A stretch of 64,000 nucleotides of DNA from Flavobacterium sp. KACC 22763 (GTDB lineage: Bacteria; Bacteroidota; Bacteroidia; Flavobacteriales; Flavobacteriaceae): NCBI RefSeq assembly GCF_028736155.1, contig NZ_CP117879.1:5208001-5272000 (forward strand), written 5' to 3'. A program made the position numbers and the translations under genes. Shown one piece after another: positions 1-8,157 of this stretch. The first letter of the stretch is position 1; the number at the start of each line of letters is the position of its first letter. Below the pieces are notes generated by a model, which did not search any database, was not told the DNA's origin, and was given only the letters and a program-made list of their open reading frames with translations.

Positions 1-1097
1 TGGAAGAAGGTATGAATGTTCGTGTTTGTTCTTTTCCTCAAGGAGAAGATCCGGATAGTTTTGCCCGTAAAAATTCGCATGATGATTTAGTTGCTTATCT
101 AGAAAATAATAGCAAAGACTTTATACAGTTCAAAGCTTCGATTTTAATGGGCGAAGCTAAAAACGACCCAATAAAAAAAGCTGATCTGATTCGCGATATG
201 GTGGCGAGTATTTCTAAAATACCAGATCGTATTCAGCGCGAGGTTTATATTCAGGAATGTGCTCGAATTATGGATATTTCGGAGCAGGTCTTGACGAGCA
301 CTTTGGCACAGCTTATTCAGAAAGATATAGCTGACGCTAATAAAAAGCAGAAACAAGAGCAGAAGCCTTTTGAAGTAGTTAGAAATCAGCCTCCACAAAC
401 AGGTACATTTTCAGGTGGAGATCCAGAAGATCCGAGAACTGGTCCGCCAGAAGGTTATGACTATCCAGGAGATCCAGGATATTATCCGCCAGAACAAACT
501 CAAAAAGTAGATATTTTATATGTTTTTGAAAGGAAAGTCATTGAGATTTTGCTATTGTACGGAAGTGTTGTCGAAAGTTTCGAAGATGTTTTCTTGAAAG
601 CAGATGAAGAAGGAAATGTAAAAGAAGTTTCGGAAAAAAGACAATATAAAGTGTTTGAGAAAATATATTTGAGTCTTCAAGAAGATGAGGTAGAATTGTC
701 GAATATCTTATTTCAAAATATTTACAATAACATTATCGCTTTTTACAATCAAAATGAGACTTTTAGTTTAGATAAATATTTGATGCATCTAGAGCCTGAA
801 TTTGCTCAAGAAGTGACCAATATTTTAATGGAAGATGAAAGGCTGACTATTCATAATTGGGAAGGGCAGAATATTTTCCCAAAACACAAAAGCGAAACCA
901 TAGAGCAGAATGTTTCTGATACGATATTTTCTATGAGATGGTATTTGGTATCTGGAATTATTGCAGAATTAAAGAATTCTCTTTTAACCGATCCACAAGA
1001 AGATAACTCAGAAATTTTAAGTATGGTGATAGATTATTCTAAACTGCTGAATAATTTTTCGAAAAAACTAGGCCGAGTAGTGGTGCCTTATCACTAA
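1..1097 (+). CDS. dnaG: DNA primase DnaG, C-terminal part (5' end outside window)
   Basis: The reading frame is open from the left edge; an internal ATG at 12 is not the true start. The first residues (EEGMNVRVCSFPQGEDPDSF) match the end of the DnaG TOPRIM domain, where the GEDPDSF segment is very conserved. After a helical region (to about residue 110) comes a Pro/Gly/Tyr-rich linker (about 125-160, several GDP/PPE groups). The rest is a helical C-terminal domain that in this family contacts the replicative helicase DnaB. Primase lays RNA primers for lagging-strand synthesis. A hairpin terminator follows closely, so dnaG ends its transcription unit. The catalytic zinc and RNA-polymerase domains lie outside the window. 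Confidence 0.93.
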   Translation, partial: EEGMNVRVCSFPQGEDPDSFARKNSHDDLVAYLENNSKDFIQFKASILMGEAKNDPIKKADLIRDMVASISKIPDRIQREVYIQECARIMDISEQVLTSTLAQLIQKDIADANKKQKQEQKPFEVVRNQPPQTGTFSGGDPEDPRTGPPEGYDYPGDPGYYPPEQTQKVDILYVFERKVIEILLLYGSVVESFEDVFLKADEEGNVKEVSEKRQYKVFEKIYLSLQEDEVELSNILFQNIYNNIIAFYNQNETFSLDKYLMHLEPEFAQEVTNILMEDERLTIHNWEGQNIFPKHKSETIEQNVSDTIFSMRWYLVSGIIAELKNSLLTDPQEDNSEILSMVIDYSKLLNNFSKKLGRVVVPYH

Positions 1098-1103
1098 AAA
1101 GAG

Positions 1104-1147
1104 AAAAACTCTATCTAATTTGATGAATCAAAAAAGTTAGAGTTTTT
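1104..1147 (+). terminator. Rho-independent terminator after dnaG
   Basis: The arms AAAACTCTA and TTAGAGTTTTT flank an AT-rich loop starting 7 bases after the dnaG stop codon, and the right arm runs into T residues. Confidence 0.7.
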
Positions 1148-1189
1148 ATAATTTTTTGACTGCTTAAATTTTAAGCTAGTCGATTTAAA

Positions 1190-1819
1190 TTAAATAATTT
1201 CTAAAGTCTTAGCTTTGTTTACTAAGTCAACCAAATTAGTAACGTTTAATTTTGTTAATAATCTCAGTTTGTAAGTACTGATCGTTTTTTCGTTCAGATT
1301 TAAGATTTTAGAGATTTCATTGTTTTTCTTACCATCACTTAAGTAACGTAAAACTTCGATCTCACGGTTAGAAAGTTTTCTGTACAGACGCTCACTTTTG
1401 CTTTGTTTAGCAATAAGTGCCATGTTTTTACGTACTGTTTCGTTGATGATAATTTTTCCTTCGTGTACTTTAATAATAGAATGACCTAATGTTTCAAGTT
1501 TTTCTGTTTTGTGCACATACCCAGAAACTCCTGCTTTAATTGCGTTTGGAGCGTACATTTGCTCAGCAAGATCACTGAAAATAACAATTTTTGTTTTTGG
1601 GAAATTTTTCAGAATTGATTTGATTTCGAAGATGCTTGAAAGCCCTTCTAGTTCTAAATCTAAGATTAGAATATCGATTTCCTTCGTTTGAAGGATATCT
1701 CTAACCATTGAAAAATTGCCTACATTGGCAACAATTGAAATTTGATCGTGGTCTTTGAAATAAGACTTAACGCCAAAGTGCGTCACAGGATGATTGTCTG
1801 CTAGACATACTTTAATCAT
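1190..1819 (-). CDS. NarL/FixJ (LuxR)-type response regulator
   Basis: This 209-residue protein has a receiver domain (about 1-120) and a LuxR-type helix-turn-helix (about 145-205). The receiver has an acidic residue at D8, the likely phospho-acceptor D54 in ILILDLEL, and a Lys in the VHKTEK segment. The C-terminal part has the family signature LSNREIEVLRYLSDGKKNNE followed by the recognition helix around KTISTYKLRLLTKL. It should be a DNA-binding regulator phosphorylated by a sensor kinase, but no kinase gene is adjacent, so it is an orphan here. It lies 92 bases downstream of nadE on the same strand. The order dnaG - regulator - nadE - gldB - gldC is, as I recall, common in Flavobacterium. 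Target genes cannot be read from the sequence. Confidence 0.88.
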   Translation of the reverse strand: MIKVCLADNHPVTHFGVKSYFKDHDQISIVANVGNFSMVRDILQTKEIDILILDLELEGLSSIFEIKSILKNFPKTKIVIFSDLAEQMYAPNAIKAGVSGYVHKTEKLETLGHSIIKVHEGKIIINETVRKNMALIAKQSKSERLYRKLSNREIEVLRYLSDGKKNNEISKILNLNEKTISTYKLRLLTKLNVTNLVDLVNKAKTLEII

Positions 1820-1911
1820 AATTTTTACCTTTTTTAGAATTGTTCATGTTTTTGGAACGGTAAAATTAATAAATAAATTCTGTAATAACTCGCAGAGAAT
1901 GTTAAAATGTG

Positions 1912-2718
1912 TTATTTTAACGTTTTTGGTATTAAACAAACTGGAATTGGATCCATTTTATGCTTGTTGCTGGTGTTTAATCGTTTATAAATTTCAAAGA
2001 CAGATTTTTCTCTCCCTTCAAAGTCAGATGCCGTCTTTCCTGACTCCGCGGCCAACATCGCCCATTCCAATTCGTCATAACTTGCACCTAATTGATCCTC
2101 ATCAGTACGATTGTCGCCAAATAATCCATCAGTAGGTGCTGCTGTTAAAATTGATTGGGGAATTTCTAAAAATTCTCCTAAAGCATATACATCAGATTTC
2201 ATTAAATCAGCAATCGGACTTAAATCTACACCACCATCTCCATATTTTGTGTAAAAACCTACGCCAAAATCTTCAACCTTGTTTCCTGTTCCCGCAACAA
2301 GTAAACCATTAATTCCTGCTAAATAATATAATGAAGTCATTCTAATACGCGCACGAGTGTTTGCCAAAGCTAAATTTACTTTAGCTTGATCATTGGTTGA
2401 AGGGACACTGCTTTTAAAAGATTCAAAAACTCCTGTCAAATCAGTTTTAACATCAGAAACATTAGAGAAACGTTTTTTAAGCTGGTCAATATGCTCTCTT
2501 CCTCTTGAAACCTGGCTTTCTGCCTGATGAATTGGCATTTCTACACATAAAACTTTCAGTCCGGTTTGTGCGCATAAAGTTGAAGTTACTGCAGAATCTA
2601 CGCCTCCTGAGATTCCAATTACAAAACCATTTACTTTTGCATTAGCGGCGTAATTTTTTAACCACTCTACAATGTGCGTATTTACTTTTTCTGTCTGAAT
2701 TGTGCTTTTTTTAGCCAT
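1912..2718 (-). CDS. nadE: NH3-dependent NAD+ synthetase
   Basis: At 268 residues this has the length of the short, ammonia-using NadE, with no N-terminal nitrilase-type glutaminase domain. It converts deamido-NAD+, ATP and ammonia to NAD+, the last step of NAD synthesis. The PP-loop ATP-binding motif SGGVDSA is at about residues 38-44. The conserved YGDGGVDLSPIADLMKSDVY block and the TDGLFGDNRTDEDQLG loop that covers the active site are also present. The ATG at 2718 is used. The gene is divergent from gldB with a 99-base gap that must hold both promoters. Confidence 0.95.
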   Translation of the reverse strand: MAKKSTIQTEKVNTHIVEWLKNYAANAKVNGFVIGISGGVDSAVTSTLCAQTGLKVLCVEMPIHQAESQVSRGREHIDQLKKRFSNVSDVKTDLTGVFESFKSSVPSTNDQAKVNLALANTRARIRMTSLYYLAGINGLLVAGTGNKVEDFGVGFYTKYGDGGVDLSPIADLMKSDVYALGEFLEIPQSILTAAPTDGLFGDNRTDEDQLGASYDELEWAMLAAESGKTASDFEGREKSVFEIYKRLNTSNKHKMDPIPVCLIPKTLK

Positions 2719-2747
2719 AATAGTTTAAGTTTTAAGATACAGGGATG

Positions 2748-2755
2748 TATATTTG
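2748..2755 (+). promoter_or_regulatory. Candidate -7 promoter box for gldB-gldC
   Basis: TATATTTG fits the Flavobacterium -7 consensus TANNTTTG and lies about 62 bases upstream of the gldB ATG. I see no clear TTG -33 element at the expected distance, so this rests on the -7 box alone. Confidence 0.4.
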
Positions 2756-2817
2756 CAGAATTATTTTGAGTATGCACTTACTTAAAATTCTGATAACACA
2801 AATCTAATTAAAATAAA

Positions 2818-3774
2818 ATGAAAATATATCGCTTTGCAGTGGTTCTATGCCTGTTTTTTTTGTCTTGCAACCAAAAAAGTAAGGTTGAAAAAGAAGTAGA
2901 AGAAATTCCTGTTGATATTAAGGTAGAACGATTTGATAAGGTGTTTTTTGAGACCAAACCACAAGATCTTCCAAAAATAAAAAAACAATATCCTTTTTTC
3001 TTTCCTGGCAATGATGATAATGTCTGGATTCAGAAAATGAACGATCCAATCTGGAGAGAAGTTTACGAAGAAGTTCAGAAAAAATACAGCAATTTTGAAC
3101 CTGTTCGCAAAGAGTTTAATGAGCTTTTTCAACACGTAAAATATTATTTCCCTAAAACTAAAATTCCTAAGGTAATTACGGTTATTGGAGAAATGGATTA
3201 TAATGCTAAATCAATTTATGCAGACAGTCTTGTAGTGGTGGCCTTGGAATTATATTTAGGAAAGGATCATAAGTTTTATGAGTTTCCGAATTACTTAAAA
3301 GAGAATTTTGAAGAAAGACAGATTATGCCAGATGTGGTTTCTAGTTTTTCTTATCGAAATATTCCAAATTCAATTGACAGAAGTTTGGTTGCTCAAATGA
3401 TTTTTGAAGGAAAACAGCTTTATGCAAAAGATTTGCTGATTCCTGAATATACAGATGCAGAAAAAATGGGGTATATTCCTGAACAGATAAAATGGTGTGA
3501 AGAAAATGAAGCTTACATGTGGCGTTATTTTATAGAAAATGAAATGCTTTACAATGAAGATCCGAAATTGAGAGCACGATTTATAGCTCCAGCACCTTTT
3601 TCAAAATTCTTTTTAGAAATAGATAACGATTCTCCAGGGCGAGTGGGAGCTTGGATTGGCTGGCAGATGGTACGTTCTTACATGAAAAATAATAGTGATG
3701 TTTCTTTGGCTGAATTGTTTAAGCTTGAGCCAAAAGAAATCTTCGAAAAATCAAAATATAAACCTAAGAAATAA
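2818..3774 (+). CDS. gldB: Gliding motility lipoprotein GldB
   Basis: GldB is a cell-envelope lipoprotein needed for gliding motility in F. johnsoniae; its biochemical role is not settled. The 318-residue product begins with a lipoprotein signal (MKIYRFAVVLCLFFLSC) with the lipidated Cys at 17. The mature part is rich in charged and aromatic residues, with the conserved DIKVERFDKVFF start and the region around GRVGAWIGWQMVRSYMKNN typical of the family. The stop overlaps the gldC start by one base (TAATG), so the two are probably translationally coupled, as known for gldB-gldC. The family assignment comes from sequence memory plus the gldC neighbour. Confidence 0.92.
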   Translation: MKIYRFAVVLCLFFLSCNQKSKVEKEVEEIPVDIKVERFDKVFFETKPQDLPKIKKQYPFFFPGNDDNVWIQKMNDPIWREVYEEVQKKYSNFEPVRKEFNELFQHVKYYFPKTKIPKVITVIGEMDYNAKSIYADSLVVVALELYLGKDHKFYEFPNYLKENFEERQIMPDVVSSFSYRNIPNSIDRSLVAQMIFEGKQLYAKDLLIPEYTDAEKMGYIPEQIKWCEENEAYMWRYFIENEMLYNEDPKLRARFIAPAPFSKFFLEIDNDSPGRVGAWIGWQMVRSYMKNNSDVSLAELFKLEPKEIFEKSKYKPKK

Positions 3775-4106
3775 TGGCAAATATAAACTCAGAGATTAAA
3801 TTCAATATAGAATTGGACGAAAACCGTGTTCCAGAAAAACTAACATGGAGTGCGCAAGACGGTGGAGTTCAAGCCGAAGAGGCAAAAGCAATTATGCTGT
3901 CTATTTGGGACAGTAAAGCAAAAGAAACGATGCGTATTGATTTGTGGACAAAAGATATGCCGGTAGACGAAATGAAAATTTTCTTCCACCAAACTTTAGT
4001 GGCAATGTCTGATACTTTTAAACGTGCAACAGATGACGAGAAAATGTCTGACACGATGAAAGATTTCTGTGATTACTTTGCAGAAAAACTTGAACTTACG
4101 AAATAG
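3774..4106 (+). CDS. gldC: Gliding motility protein GldC
   Basis: The 110-residue product has no signal peptide or membrane segment, so it should be cytoplasmic. It opens with NSEIKFNIELDENRVPEKLTW and contains RIDLWTKDMPVDEMKIFFHQ, both typical of GldC. In F. johnsoniae loss of gldC only reduces motility, unlike gldB. The start codon shares its A with the gldB stop codon. The unit ends at the inverted repeat 4125-4168, which acts as a plausible terminator. Confidence 0.92.
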   Translation: MANINSEIKFNIELDENRVPEKLTWSAQDGGVQAEEAKAIMLSIWDSKAKETMRIDLWTKDMPVDEMKIFFHQTLVAMSDTFKRATDDEKMSDTMKDFCDYFAEKLELTK

Positions 4107-4124
4107 TCAAGCTTCAAATAAAAG

Positions 4125-4168
4125 AAATCCCAAATTCCAATTTTAAATATTGGGTTTGGGATTTTTTG
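4125..4168 (+). terminator. Inverted repeat / likely terminator after gldBC
   Basis: The arms AAATCCCAAATTCCAA and TTGGGTTTGGGATTT pair and run into a T tract. The arms belong to the dispersed AAATTCCAAATTCC family seen also near 4877, 11972, 23965 and 46746. Confidence 0.6.
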
Positions 4169-4204
4169 TTTTTTATTGTAAATTGTCTAGGTAAAACAAA
4201 TTAT

Positions 4205-4864
4205 ATGCTGTTCGCTTTTCTTGTAAGTCTTATTGGGTTGTTTTTTTTACTTGCCAATGCGATACGCTTTTACATGACCTGCAAAAACAGAGATATATTG
4301 TATCGTATTATAACAGCTTATTTGGTGCTGTTGTTTTGTGTAGAATTACTTTGTCATATAATTGGATTTCTTTATCCAAATTCTAATTTCTTTCTTTCGC
4401 ACTATTATTTTATTTTCCAGTTTATTACACTTAATCTCTTTTTTTATAAAAGTTTTTCAAGTAAAGTGCTAAAGCAGATTATGGTAATTGTGTTTGTTTC
4501 GGTGCTGCTTTTTTTAGGGTATCAATATTATGATAGACCTTCGTTGTATTGGGAGTTTAATTTGGTAGAAATTGCTATAACATCGATTCCGCTGTTGTTT
4601 TATGCGATTTATTTTATTGTTTTAAATTTAAAAAAACATAAGCATAATTATTTCTATTTCTGTAACGGGCTAATTATTTATGTAGCAAGCAGTGCTAGTA
4701 TTTTTCTGTCTGGAAATAGTGATTCGGTATTTTTTACAGAGCCATTTGTGCTCGATTTCTGGTTTTTCAATTCTCTCTTTTATATTCTATATCAGTTTTT
4801 GATTTATAAAGAATGGAAAGTTTTAAATTTCAGAAGAAAAACGAAGGAAAAGCTACAAGAATAA
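4205..4864 (+). CDS. Predicted multi-pass membrane protein, function unknown
   Basis: I start this gene at the ATG at 4205 (219 residues). An upstream in-frame TTG at 4166 would lie inside the preceding terminator hairpin. The protein is almost entirely hydrophobic, with about seven predicted helices, a YYFIFQFITLNLFFYKSF segment, and a basic C-terminal tail (KVLNFRRKTKEK). The layout resembles the 7-TM sensor halves of some Bacteroidota histidine kinases, but there is no kinase domain. No motif gives a function. It stands alone between two inverted repeats, downstream of gldC and convergent with engB. Confidence 0.72.
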   Translation: MLFAFLVSLIGLFFLLANAIRFYMTCKNRDILYRIITAYLVLLFCVELLCHIIGFLYPNSNFFLSHYYFIFQFITLNLFFYKSFSSKVLKQIMVIVFVSVLLFLGYQYYDRPSLYWEFNLVEIAITSIPLLFYAIYFIVLNLKKHKHNYFYFCNGLIIYVASSASIFLSGNSDSVFFTEPFVLDFWFFNSLFYILYQFLIYKEWKVLNFRRKTKEKLQE

Positions 4865-4876
4865 ATTTCAATAAAA

Positions 4877-4972
4877 AAATCCCAAATTCCAATTGTAAGC
4901 TTGGGATTTGAGATTTAATATTTTGAGTTTCTAAGTTTGGAATTTGGAATTTCAAAAAATTGGAATTTAAAC
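4877..4972. repeat. Inverted-repeat spacer of the AATTCC family
   Basis: AAATCCCAA pairs with TTGGGATTT across a short loop (4877-4909). Two further TTGGAATTT-type segments follow at about 4936-4968. The spacer sits between convergent genes and could terminate transcription in both directions. Confidence 0.55.
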
Positions 4973-4973
4973 T

Positions 4974-5594
4974 TTAAAATTCTGAGTTGTTTTTAAAAAC
5001 TTCTTGATTCACTTGATCTATATAAGACAAAAGCTCTTCTTTTCCTATTGATTCTGTAGATGAGGTTACAAAATACTGTGGCATTTCGGCCCAGTTATTG
5101 GCAAACATCTGTTTTTTGTAAGCGGCAATATGCGAATCTATTTTGGTTTTGCCAATTTTATCTGCTTTAGTAAAAATAATGCAAAACGGAATTTCGCTTT
5201 CGCCCATATAAGACATAAATTCAATGTCGATGTTTTGTGCTTCGTGACGAATATCAATTAAAACAAAAGCACAAACCAATTGCTCTCTGTTTTCGAAATA
5301 ATCGGTAATAAACTGTTGGAAAATTGATTTTGTTTTCTTTGAAACTTTAGCATATCCGTAACCTGGTAAATCGACCAAAAACCAATTATTGTTGATTTTG
5401 AAATGATTGATTAATTGCGTTTTCCCTGGTTTTCCAGATGTTTTAGCTAAGTTTTTGTTGTTGGTAAGCATATTTATCAAAGATGACTTACCTACGTTTG
5501 ATCTTCCTATAAAAGCATATTCTGGCAAAAAGTCTTTCGGACATTTTGAAGCGTCAGAATTGCTGACAATAAATTCGGCGGTGTTAATTTTCAT
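4974..5594 (-). CDS. engB: Ribosome-biogenesis GTPase EngB/YsxC
   Basis: EngB is an essential TRAFAC GTPase that assists large-subunit assembly. All G motifs are visible in the 206-residue product: G1 GRSNVGKS (30-37), G3 DLPGYG (75-80), G4 TKAD (142-145) and G5 TSS (about 177-179). The family-specific region KPGKTQLINHF lies between G1 and G3. Length is normal for the family. It starts at ATG 5594, 43 bases after the stop of the upstream hydrolase gene on the same strand, so the two may be co-transcribed. Confidence 0.95.
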   Translation of the reverse strand: MKINTAEFIVSNSDASKCPKDFLPEYAFIGRSNVGKSSLINMLTNNKNLAKTSGKPGKTQLINHFKINNNWFLVDLPGYGYAKVSKKTKSIFQQFITDYFENREQLVCAFVLIDIRHEAQNIDIEFMSYMGESEIPFCIIFTKADKIGKTKIDSHIAAYKKQMFANNWAEMPQYFVTSSTESIGKEELLSYIDQVNQEVFKNNSEF

Positions 5595-5637
5595 AATCTC
5601 TCGTTTTAAAACCTCCTAAAAAAAATAAATTTTATGG

Positions 5638-6402
5638 CTAAAAATTCTTTTCAGTAAGCCATTTTTCAAGAATTTCATTGAATTCCTGAGGGTGTTCCAT
5701 CATTGCTGCGTGTCCGCATTTGTCAATCCAGTATAAAGTTGAATTTGGTAGTAATTTATCAAATTCTTCCGCAACATTTGGAGGTGTTACAGAGTCATTT
5801 CTTCCCCAAATAATACAAGTTTCAACGTCCATTTTTGGCAAATCTTTGGCCATATTATGGCGGATCGCACTTTTTGCAATGGTTAAAGTTTTGATTAATT
5901 TGATTCTGTCATTAGCAGTAGCGTAAACTTCATCAATCAAATCAGGGGTTGCAATTTTTGGGTCATAAAATACAGCTTCAGCCTTTGTTTTGATGTATTC
6001 GTAATCGCCTCTTCGTGGGTAACTGTCTCCCATTGCGCTTTCGTAAAGTCCAGAACTTCCAGTAATTACAAGTCCGGCAACTTTTTCTGGGTAAAGTTTT
6101 GTGTGATACAAAGCGATGTGTCCTCCTAATGAATTTCCTAGAAGAATTACTTTGTCAAAACCTTTAAAAGTGATAAAGTCTTTTACGTATTTCGCAAAAC
6201 TTTTTACGTTCGTTTTTAAAATGCTTTGGGTGTATATTGGCAAATCTGGGATAACAACTTTATATCCTTTTGTTGGGAAATATTGTGCTACACCATCAAA
6301 GTTACTTAGGCCTCCCATTAAACCATGCAGGATAACGATCGGAGTTCCTTCTCCAGCTTCGAAATAGCTGTATTTGCCTTCTTTTTTATAGTGTTTGTCC
6401 AT
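5638..6402 (-). CDS. Alpha/beta hydrolase
   Basis: This 254-residue protein has the alpha/beta-hydrolase fold with a full catalytic triad: nucleophile S91 in GNSLGGH, acid D203 in WGRNDSVTPP, and H231 in DKCGHAAMMEHP. The HGLMGG segment at 26-31 supplies the oxyanion hole. There is no signal peptide, so it is probably cytoplasmic. The sequence resembles meta-cleavage-product hydrolases and esterases of the MhpC type, but the substrate cannot be deduced. It lies upstream of engB on the same strand and divergent from the dcw cluster. Confidence 0.88.
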   Translation of the reverse strand: MDKHYKKEGKYSYFEAGEGTPIVILHGLMGGLSNFDGVAQYFPTKGYKVVIPDLPIYTQSILKTNVKSFAKYVKDFITFKGFDKVILLGNSLGGHIALYHTKLYPEKVAGLVITGSSGLYESAMGDSYPRRGDYEYIKTKAEAVFYDPKIATPDLIDEVYATANDRIKLIKTLTIAKSAIRHNMAKDLPKMDVETCIIWGRNDSVTPPNVAEEFDKLLPNSTLYWIDKCGHAAMMEHPQEFNEILEKWLTEKNF

Positions 6403-6675
6403 CTAATCTAATGCCAATTTCAATTTCGACAAATATAGGGTTAATTCAACAAAAATGAATTTTTGATGTCATTTTTTAACTAGATAATTTGAGTAGAACT
6501 TGTAAAAGGTTAAAAATCAGTAATTAAACGCGTATTTGTTAAAATATTCAAATGTTAAGAAATATGCATTATAATCAAATTTTTAAGAAAATTAGCGCAT
6601 TATTTTTTTGAATGAATAACGTATTTAAGGATCTGTTAATTAATAGTTAAGGTATTGATTAAATGGAGATTATGG
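6403..6675. other. AT-rich spacer between the hydrolase gene and the MraZ operator
   Basis: The left part of the 377-base gap is AT-rich and I find no open frame, RNA gene or clear hairpin in it. It must hold the promoter of the minus-strand hydrolase/engB unit. The right part (6676-6754) holds the mraZ operator and promoter box, listed separately. Confidence 0.5.
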
Positions 6676-6735
6676 AAAGTGGTAGCAAAGTGGTTAAACT
6701 TATTAACAAAGTGGTATAAAGTGGTAAAATGTGGT
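6676..6735 (+). promoter_or_regulatory. MraZ-box array (predicted autoregulatory operator)
   Basis: Four exact AAAGTGGT boxes start at 6676, 6687, 6708 and 6718. A fifth, altered box (core GTGGT at 6731) continues the series. Core spacing is 11, 21, 10 and 10 bases, about one or two helical turns. MraZ is known to bind tandem TGGGN-type boxes in Proteobacteria and AAAGTG-type boxes in Mollicutes, just upstream of its own gene. The last boxes overlap the expected -33 region of the promoter. Confidence 0.82.
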
Positions 6736-6746
6736 AATATTTTTTA

Positions 6747-6754
6747 TATTTTTG
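6747..6754 (+). promoter_or_regulatory. -7 promoter box of the dcw cluster
   Basis: TATTTTTG fits TANNTTTG. It lies 26 bases upstream of the mraZ start and 12 bases after the last MraZ box, leaving a short leader. Confidence 0.55.
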
Positions 6755-6779
6755 CTGTATAACATGTTAACTAGTTTTT

Positions 6780-7253
6780 TTGAACACAATTGTTGGAACA
6801 TATGAGTGTAAAGTCGATGCTAAAGGAAGGCTAATGATGCCTGCGCCTTTGAAAAAGCAGTTGACGGCTTCTCTTCAAGACGGATTTGTTTTGAAGCGTT
6901 CTGTTTTTCAGCCGTGTTTAGAATTGTATCCTATGGTAGAATGGGATGCGATGATGAAAAAAATCAACAAGCTTAATCGCTTTGTAAAAAAGAACAACGA
7001 TTTCATTAGAAGGTTTACTGCTGGTGTTAAAGTGGTTGAGGTTGATGCATTAGGGAGATTGCTTGTTCCAAAGGATTTGGTAACGTTTGCAAGTATTTCT
7101 AAAGATGTGGTTTTTTCATCTGCGGTTAATATTGTTGAGATTTGGGACAAGGATTTATACGAGAAATCAATAAGCGGCGAAGATATGGATTTTGCAGATC
7201 TAGCCGAAGAAGTAATGGGAAATATTAATGACGACGAAGATGGAATATCATAA
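6780..7253 (+). CDS. mraZ: Transcriptional regulator MraZ
   Basis: MraZ has two SpoVT/AbrB-like swapped-hairpin DNA-binding repeats. Here they are IVGTYECKVDAKGRLMMP (about 4-21) and the second repeat ending in VVEVDALGRLLVPKDLV (about 81-98). Both keep the DAxGRLxxP core. It forms a ring-shaped oligomer and controls its own cluster. The start is a TTG at 6780: no ATG lies close enough upstream, and the conserved N-terminus begins at residue 2. The 157-residue length is near the family's usual size with a short acidic tail. The MraZ boxes just upstream support autoregulation. It overlaps rsmH by 26 bases. Confidence 0.93.
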   Translation: MNTIVGTYECKVDAKGRLMMPAPLKKQLTASLQDGFVLKRSVFQPCLELYPMVEWDAMMKKINKLNRFVKKNNDFIRRFTAGVKVVEVDALGRLLVPKDLVTFASISKDVVFSSAVNIVEIWDKDLYEKSISGEDMDFADLAEEVMGNINDDEDGIS

Positions 7254-8136
7254 TCCGGTTTTGCTTCATCCAACAGTAGATGGTTTAAATATTAAACCTG
7301 ATGGTGTGTATGTAGATGTTACGTTTGGAGGCGGTGGTCATTCAAAAGAGATTTTAAAAAGATTAGGGCCAAACGGAAGACTGTTTGCATTTGATCAAGA
7401 CGAAGATGCGCTTGCCAATGCATTGCCAGACGAAAGGTTCACTTTGATAAATGAGAATTTTAGATTCATAAAAAGATTTTTACGTTTTCACGGAGTAAAA
7501 GCGGTTGACGGAATCTTAGCAGATTTGGGAGTTTCATCACATCAGTTTGATGTTCCTGAGAGAGGTTTCTCAACAAGATTTGATGCCGAGTTAGATATGC
7601 GGATGAGTCAAAGAAATGATTTAAATGCTTATCGAGTGGTTAACGAATATGAAGAACAGGATTTACGTCGTGTTTTTTTTGATTATGGGGAGTTGAAAAA
7701 CGCACCAGTTTTGGCTAGAACAATTGTTGAGGCTAGAAAAGATTACCCAATCAAAACGACTGAAGAATTAAAAGAAGTTCTGAAAAAGTTTTTGCCAGAG
7801 AAAGTTCGAAATAAAGTATTGGCTCAGATTTATCAGGCAATCAGAATCGAGGTAAATCAGGAAATGGATGTTCTTAAAGAATTTATTGAGCAGTCATTGG
7901 AGATTTTAAAACCGGGAGGAAGATTTTCTGTAATCTCTTACCATTCTTTAGAAGATCGTCTGGTAAAAAGATTCATTAAAAACGGAATGTTTGAAGGAGA
8001 ACCTGAAAGAGATTTTTACGGAAACTTTTCAGTTCCATTCAAAACTATCGGGAAACTGATTGTTCCAGATGATGCGGAAATCAAGATTAATAATAGAGCA
8101 AGAAGTGCCAAATTAAGAGTTGCAGAAAAGCTATAA
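7228..8136 (+). CDS. rsmH: 16S rRNA m4C1402 methyltransferase RsmH (MraW)
   Basis: RsmH methylates N4 of C1402 in 16S rRNA using S-adenosylmethionine. The SAM-binding glycine loop TFGGGGHSKEIL is at about 32-43, and ILADLGVSSHQFD and GGRFSVISYHSLEDRLVK are family hallmarks. I give the first ATG (7228, 302 residues), but ATG 7240 (four residues later, before EYHNPVLLHP) fits the family N-terminus at least as well. Either start lies inside the mraZ 3' end, so translation is probably coupled. Confidence 0.95.
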   Translation: MTTKMEYHNPVLLHPTVDGLNIKPDGVYVDVTFGGGGHSKEILKRLGPNGRLFAFDQDEDALANALPDERFTLINENFRFIKRFLRFHGVKAVDGILADLGVSSHQFDVPERGFSTRFDAELDMRMSQRNDLNAYRVVNEYEEQDLRRVFFDYGELKNAPVLARTIVEARKDYPIKTTEELKEVLKKFLPEKVRNKVLAQIYQAIRIEVNQEMDVLKEFIEQSLEILKPGGRFSVISYHSLEDRLVKRFIKNGMFEGEPERDFYGNFSVPFKTIGKLIVPDDAEIKINNRARSAKLRVAEKL

Positions 8137-8157
8137 TATATATTAAGGTAGGAAATA

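Noticed and set aside
1899..1922. GTTAAAAT/ATTTTAAC hairpin between nadE and the response regulator as terminator
   Set aside because: It overlaps the last codons of nadE, has no G-C-rich stem and no T run, so I did not list it.
4166..4204. Longer start (TTG) of the membrane protein after gldC
   Set aside because: It would begin inside the T tract of the gldBC terminator; the ATG at 4205 directly precedes the first membrane helix.
6676..6735. GTGGT repeats as a possible CRISPR or satellite
   Set aside because: The units are too short and lie at helical phase directly before mraZ, which fits an MraZ operator.
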